Source: Sambucus nigra
Lineage: Eukaryota; Streptophyta; Magnoliopsida; Dipsacales; Adoxaceae
Length of the DNA stretch: 64,000 nt
Reading direction: 5' to 3'
Assembly: GCA_949130495.1 (NCBI GenBank)
Contig: OX422207.1
Coordinates: 787,576,384 to 787,640,383, forward strand
In this document: positions 59,574-64,000 of the stretch, one piece after another
Layout of the letters: every line of letters starts with the position of its first letter
How positions within the stretch are numbered: the first letter of the stretch is position 1
Notes under the pieces: model-generated
The model's input: the letters and a program-made list of their open reading frames with translations, nothing else
The model's database searches: none
What the model was told of the DNA's origin: nothing
Position numbers and translations under genes: made by a program

Positions 59574-60826
59574 TTTGTACTTCCCAAGTTTTATTTGTGT
59601 TAGCTTAATCCCAGAATAGATATGTGTATCGTAGTGTCTTTATATCAAGTAAAATTCAGTTGTAATGTTACATCAAGTGATAACATAGAGACAAAGCATT
59701 AGATGGTACACATTTATATATTTAGTACAATATGTTTCTAAGGTTCCCAAAGTTTTTTTTTATTTCTTTTTAGTTCACATCATTTCTAGGAAGTGACATG
59801 ATAGCGTTTTGTTTAAAATTAATTAAGTAAAATTGTTTTAAAACCTTTTTTTATAAATTTAGTGAGGATCAGAAAATTAGTGGCCTCTTTCTAATGAGAT
59901 CACCCCCGCTGAAGATGGTTTCAAATGAGGGAATTATTTTCAAGAGAGAGGACCTCGAACAAAAATAATTTCAAATTAGGTTACCCTCAATCAAAGATAA
60001 TTTCAAACGAGGGTCATTGCATTCACGAAAAAGACCCTCATTAGGTAAAACTTCAAATGAGTAACTCTTGTTTGAAATATCCCTTTTGAATGAGGGCTTC
60101 CCTAGTTCGAACGAGGTATTTAAATTCGAAAAACGTGTTTGAATGGTTCTCTTTCACTGCTATACTATTTACATACATTTAAATGCGCATTTTGAGGTAT
60201 GAAGCCCAGTTTTTACAAAAGCTTAGATTGGTTTTGAGAGCCTGTTAACTCCATGTAATCTAAGCAGACTTTAAGTTTACAAATTACCATATATTTTCTA
60301 CTTCCTAAAAGATTCAATCACGTGGATTTATGTGGGTGAAGATAGGTCGTTGGATTGTGTGTGGAATGATCATCTACAATAGACATCTGTGGGTACTGAG
60401 GCCTGAGAGGTTGTGCAATTAATTCCTGAACTAGAGGAACACTCCCTAAAACGGCTAGAGGCAGAAGTATAGGAATAGAATGTAAGGGAGCTACCGTGTG
60501 GGAATAAGTGTCGTTATATATATAAGATGTGTTTGTGTCCTTATTTAGTCTTGTACATAATAAATTAAGTACTAGTGGTCTTGATTGGGGTTGGGTCGAT
60601 ACTGGTTTTCCCCCTAAGGGTTTCCACCCTAAATCCTCGTGTGTTGCATTTGATCGATATTATTTATTCCGTTGTAGTAACCACTTGCATGAAATTTGAA
60701 CTAAATAATTCTATTTGGTAAAATTAAAAATTGGTTAAAATGTAAAAGGATTTAATTTTCTTGATGCAATAATTAATAAAGTAATTAATTATTTGGAGTT
60801 TGACTCTTAGGCACATAACTATCTCA
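59574..60826 (+). repeat. 3' LTR of the Copia-like element
   Basis: Uninterrupted counterpart of 25390-26265 plus 51991-52310. The site corresponding to the Helitron insertion is a short TATATATATA run at about 60515-60525. Confidence 0.7.
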
Positions 60827-61939
60827 AAGTTCACGTTTTGTGTTTTTTTACAAACAAGTTATTGTATGTGTTAAGTTCTCTTTATCTTCAACATATAGAA
60901 AAACTCCTTAAAATGACCTTTCTTATTTGGAAAAACATAAGCAGAGATAAGTCTCTTGTTAACAACTTTCACTAACTTCATATTATCCTTCTTTATAGAA
61001 GCATTATCAATAATTAAAGTATAAATATCAGCTAAAGACGCTTTAACAAAAAAAAATGTGGCAGCATTGGAACTAGTCTCCTCAAACTTGCTAAAGTCCA
61101 ATTAGGATTTATCTTTGTGCATTTGGGTTAGTTCCTTCAACATCTTCCCAAAATTATTTAATCTCTCCTTTAAATATACCTTCAAATGCAATCATACTTA
61201 AGTAATGATATCTTAGCATAGCATTCAAGCCATCATTATATTCCATATATTCTTTTAAAGACAATTTCATTTTATCTAACTCAACCAAACGAGTCTCTAT
61301 GTCAGTAGTTTGAGTCTGTCACTCTTCATACAAACGACCTTATTCATAAGAATATCTCTTTGAGCAGTATTTGTCATGATAAATCACTATTCACCATCTC
61401 TTAACCTTTTTCTTTTTCAAGAATGACTAGTTGGGTGTAGTAGACCTCTAAGTTTCCTTTCATAAAATTAAGAGATTTCTTTAGTAGATAATCATATATG
61501 GTCATAGATTCAACTTCACTATCGGTAGAAAAGGACAAAGGAACATTAACTCGAGTGTGATCACTAACCGATACACCACAAGGAAAACTGCAATGACTTT
61601 TATTGGCAACCAAGGTCTTGAAAATACCCTTTTTGGAAAGATTTCATTATACGAGTACGAACTTGTATCGCTCATTATGGATTTCATGATTTTACAACAT
61701 TTAGGGTGTGTTTGATAACACTAATTTTCCATGAAAAATGTAATATATGGAGTTATTTTTCATCTTTTGGATGTTTGATAAACAAAACTTTCTATGGAAT
61801 TGGTTTCTTTAAAACAAATCACGTAACCACTTTTTCCACAAAAGATGGAATTAAAAAACCTCCTCCCACCCTATTATTCATTTTCCAGGAAAAAGACTTA
61901 CCACACCAAAAAAAATTGATAAAGAACTTATAAAATGAA
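60827..61939 (-). other. Unrecognised sequence with short minus-strand open frames
   Basis: Minus-strand segments 60871-61101 and 61401-61687 are open, with Lys/Asp-rich or mixed sequence, separated by stops. They could be remnants of a retroelement gag, but I cannot match them. AGGGTGTGTTTGATAAC at about 61702 resembles terminal repeats of PIF/Harbinger or hAT miniature elements; no partner was found. Confidence 0.3.
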
Positions 61940-63615
61940 GAAAAACTCAAAAATAATGAAAAAAAATGCAGAAAGTGAATAAAACCCAAAAATAATATTA
62001 AAAAAATCCAAAAGTGAATAAAACCTTAAAAATAATGAAAAACATCCAGAAAATGACTAAAACCCAAAAATAATGAAAAAAACACAGAAAGTGAATAAAA
62101 CCCCAAAAATAATTTTAAAAAAATACAAAATATAAATAAAAACCCAAAAATAATGAAAAAAAATCTAGAAACTTATTAAAACCCCATCAATAATTTTAAA
62201 AAATCCAAAATATGAATAAAAACCCAAAAATAATGAAAAAAAAATCCACAAAGTGAATAAAAACCCAAAAATAATGAAAAAAAATCCACAGAGTAAATAA
62301 ACCCCCAAAAATAATGAAAAAAATCCATAAAATGAATAAAAACCTAAAAATAAAAATAAAAACTACAGAAAGTGAATAACTCCAAAAATAATGAAAAAAA
62401 TACAGAAAATTAAAAAAAATCGAGAACGTGAATAAAAACAAAAAATAATGAAAAAACCCAGAAAGGGATTAAAACGCCAGAAATAATGAAAAAATCCAGA
62501 AAATGAATAAAAATAAAAATAAATGAAAAAAATCCAAAAAAATGAAAAAAAAAAACAAAAATAATGTAAAAAATACAGACAGTGAATAACACTCAAAAAA
62601 TACAGAAAATGAATAAAAATTCAAAAATAATGAAAAAAATCCAAAAAATGAATCAAACCCCCCAAAAAATGAAAAAAAATCCAGAAAATGAATAAAAATT
62701 CAAAAGTAATGAAAAAATACATAAAGTGAATAAAACTTCAAAAATAATGAAAAAATACAATAAATGAATAATCAGAAAAAAAAAAAAATTAAATTGAGAA
62801 CGTAAATAAAAACCCAAAAATAATGGAAAAATTCCAGAAAGTGATCCCCACAAATATTGAAAAAAATCCAGAAAAAGAATAAAAATCCGAAAATAATGAA
62901 AAAAAATCCATAAAGTGAATAAAAACCCAAAAATAATGGAAAAAATACAGAAAGTGAATAAAACCCCCAAAATAATGGAAAAAATCCAAAAAACGAAAAA
63001 AAACACAAAAAATAATGAAAAAAATTACATAAAGTGAATAAAACTCCAAAAATAAAAAAAATGAATAAAAATCCAAAAATAATGAAAAAAATCCAGAACG
63101 TGAATAAAACCCAAAAATAATGAAAAAAACTAGAGAAAGTGACTAGAACGCCCAAAATAATGAAAAAAAATGAGATCGTGAATAAAAATCCAAAAATAAC
63201 GGAAAAAATTTAGAAAGTGACTAAAAACCCAAATATAATGAAAAAAATAAATAAAGTGGATAAAACCCCAAAAATAATGAAAAAAATTAAGAAAATGAAT
63301 AAAAACCAAAAATTAATGAAATAATACCGAAAGTGAATAAAACGCCAAAAAAATGAAAAAACCCAAAAACAATGTAAAACATACCGGAAGAGAATAAACT
63401 CCAAAAATAATGAAAAAATACGAAAAATGAAAAAGAAACTGAAAAATAATAATAAAAAAACATAAAGTGAATAAAAATCCAAAAATAATGGAAAAAATAC
63501 AGAAAATGAAAACAACCAAAAATATTGAAAAAAATTCACAAGATGAATAAAAATCCAGAAAAAAAAATCAAGATGTTGAATAAAAATAAAGAAATCATGA
63601 AGAAAATCCAGAAAT
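61940..63615. repeat. A-rich satellite array, about 39-bp unit
   Basis: More than 40 degenerate units of the type AAAACCCAAAAATAATG then AAAAAAATCCAGAAAGTGAAT. The unit of about 39 bp equals 13 codons, so long low-complexity Phe/Ile/Trp-rich ORFs appear on the minus strand; these are artefacts. Single-base A-run differences dominate the divergence. Confidence 0.9.
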
Positions 63616-63639
63616 TTATTATGAGGTTAATATTTATTT

Positions 63640-64000
63640 TCTTGTTTTTTATTAATTTTCTATATTTTTTATTTTTTGGAATTGATTCCTTTTCGGATTT
63701 TTTTAATATTATTTTATTGGTTTTATTCACTTTCTGTATTTTTTCGTTATTTTTGGGTTTGTGTTCACTATCTGGATTTTTTTTTCATTATTTTTGGAAT
63801 TTTATTCACTTTCTGTACTTTTTTTCATTATTTTCGGATTTTTAGTCACTTTCTGGATTTTGTTTTCATTATTTTTGGGTTTTTATTCATTTTTTGGATT
63901 TTTTTCATTATTTTTGGGGTCATATTCACTTTTTATTTTTTTATTTTTTTGGGTTTTTATTCACTTTTTTTCATTATTTTAATTCATTTTTTCGTTTTTT
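63640..64000. repeat. Inverted copy of the satellite array
   Basis: T-rich reverse complement of the same unit (TTTTATTCACTTTCTG then GATTTTTTTCATTATTTTTGGG), running to the window end. With 61940-63615 it forms a large inverted repeat with a spacer of under about 100 bp. Confidence 0.85.

Larger units (their letters stand above)
25390..60826 (+). mobile_element. Copia-like gag-only LTR element split by Helitrons
   Basis: The 3' LTR (about 59574-60826) has its partner in two pieces, 25390-26265 and 51991-52310, together about 1.2 kb against 1.25 kb. A degenerate primer-site-like TGTATCA follows the 5' LTR at 52315, gag remnants follow, and the purine run AAAAAAGGGGGAA lies at about 59183-59195. 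Neither protease, integrase nor RT was found, so it looks like a gag-only derivative (TR-GAG type). Assembly of the two 5' LTR pieces into one is inferred from collinearity with the 3' LTR. Confidence 0.65.

Noticed and set aside
61940..63615. CRISPR-like regular repeat spacing
   Set aside because: No unique spacers; units are contiguous degenerate satellite copies in a plant genome.
61940..64000. Long Phe/Ile/Trp-rich ORFs on the minus strand and on the plus strand at the right end
   Set aside because: They follow from a 39-bp (13-codon) satellite without stops; composition is purely repetitive.

Overview
This is a repeat-dense, AT-rich window of plant nuclear DNA, probably eudicot. The plant assignment rests on tRNA-Met-primed Ty3/Gypsy and Copia elements, Helitrons encoding Rep-helicase with introns, a plastid-derived psaB/ycf1/trnL-CAA fragment, and an endogenous plant pararetrovirus (Caulimoviridae). 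I see no intact ordinary host gene. Everything was read by eye; family names come from motif recognition, not from searches.

Layout. (1) 1-8540, minus strand: an endogenous pararetrovirus with uninterrupted ORFs (166-aa ORF1, 2103-aa polyprotein, 264-aa and 98-aa downstream ORFs) and a tRNA-Met primer site. It is joined at a (TA)n tract to a Gypsy LTR. (2) 8561-22804, plus strand: a decayed Tekay/Del-like Ty3/Gypsy element (5' LTR piece, PBS, gag, protease, RT-RNase H-integrase remnants, PPT, 2.8-kb 3' LTR). It is interrupted at 13464-19899 by a non-autonomous LTR element flanked by the 5-bp duplication GAGCT. (3) 22804-25380: a (CT)(CA)(TA) microsatellite and a probable minus-strand solo LTR. 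(4) 25390-60826, plus strand: a gag-only Copia-like element whose 5' LTR is split by about 25.7 kb of Helitron DNA. (5) 26326-51990, minus strand: three Helitrons head to tail (A degenerate, B with a nearly complete Rep-helicase gene, C without a coding gene); A carries a captured exon resembling SOQ1. (6) 52315-57880: two copies of the Copia gag region, separated by a CACTA transposase scrap and a plastid DNA mosaic. (7) 61940-64000: an A-rich, roughly 39-bp satellite array that flips to its reverse complement near 63.65 kb.

History implied by the nesting: the Gypsy element is older than both the inner LTR element and the virus junction; the Copia element is older than the Helitrons. The virus looks youngest, because its 2103-codon frame is open while every transposon gene here is broken.

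The most unusual signals are: a strand-specific, frame-independent excess of the tetranucleotide AGAC on the viral sense strand; an accessory viral ORF that lies in frame behind a single UAG; two viral ORF junctions with the same 14-nt overlap; the head-to-tail Helitron array; repeated in-frame 48-codon exons in the Helitron B gene; and the inverted satellite array.
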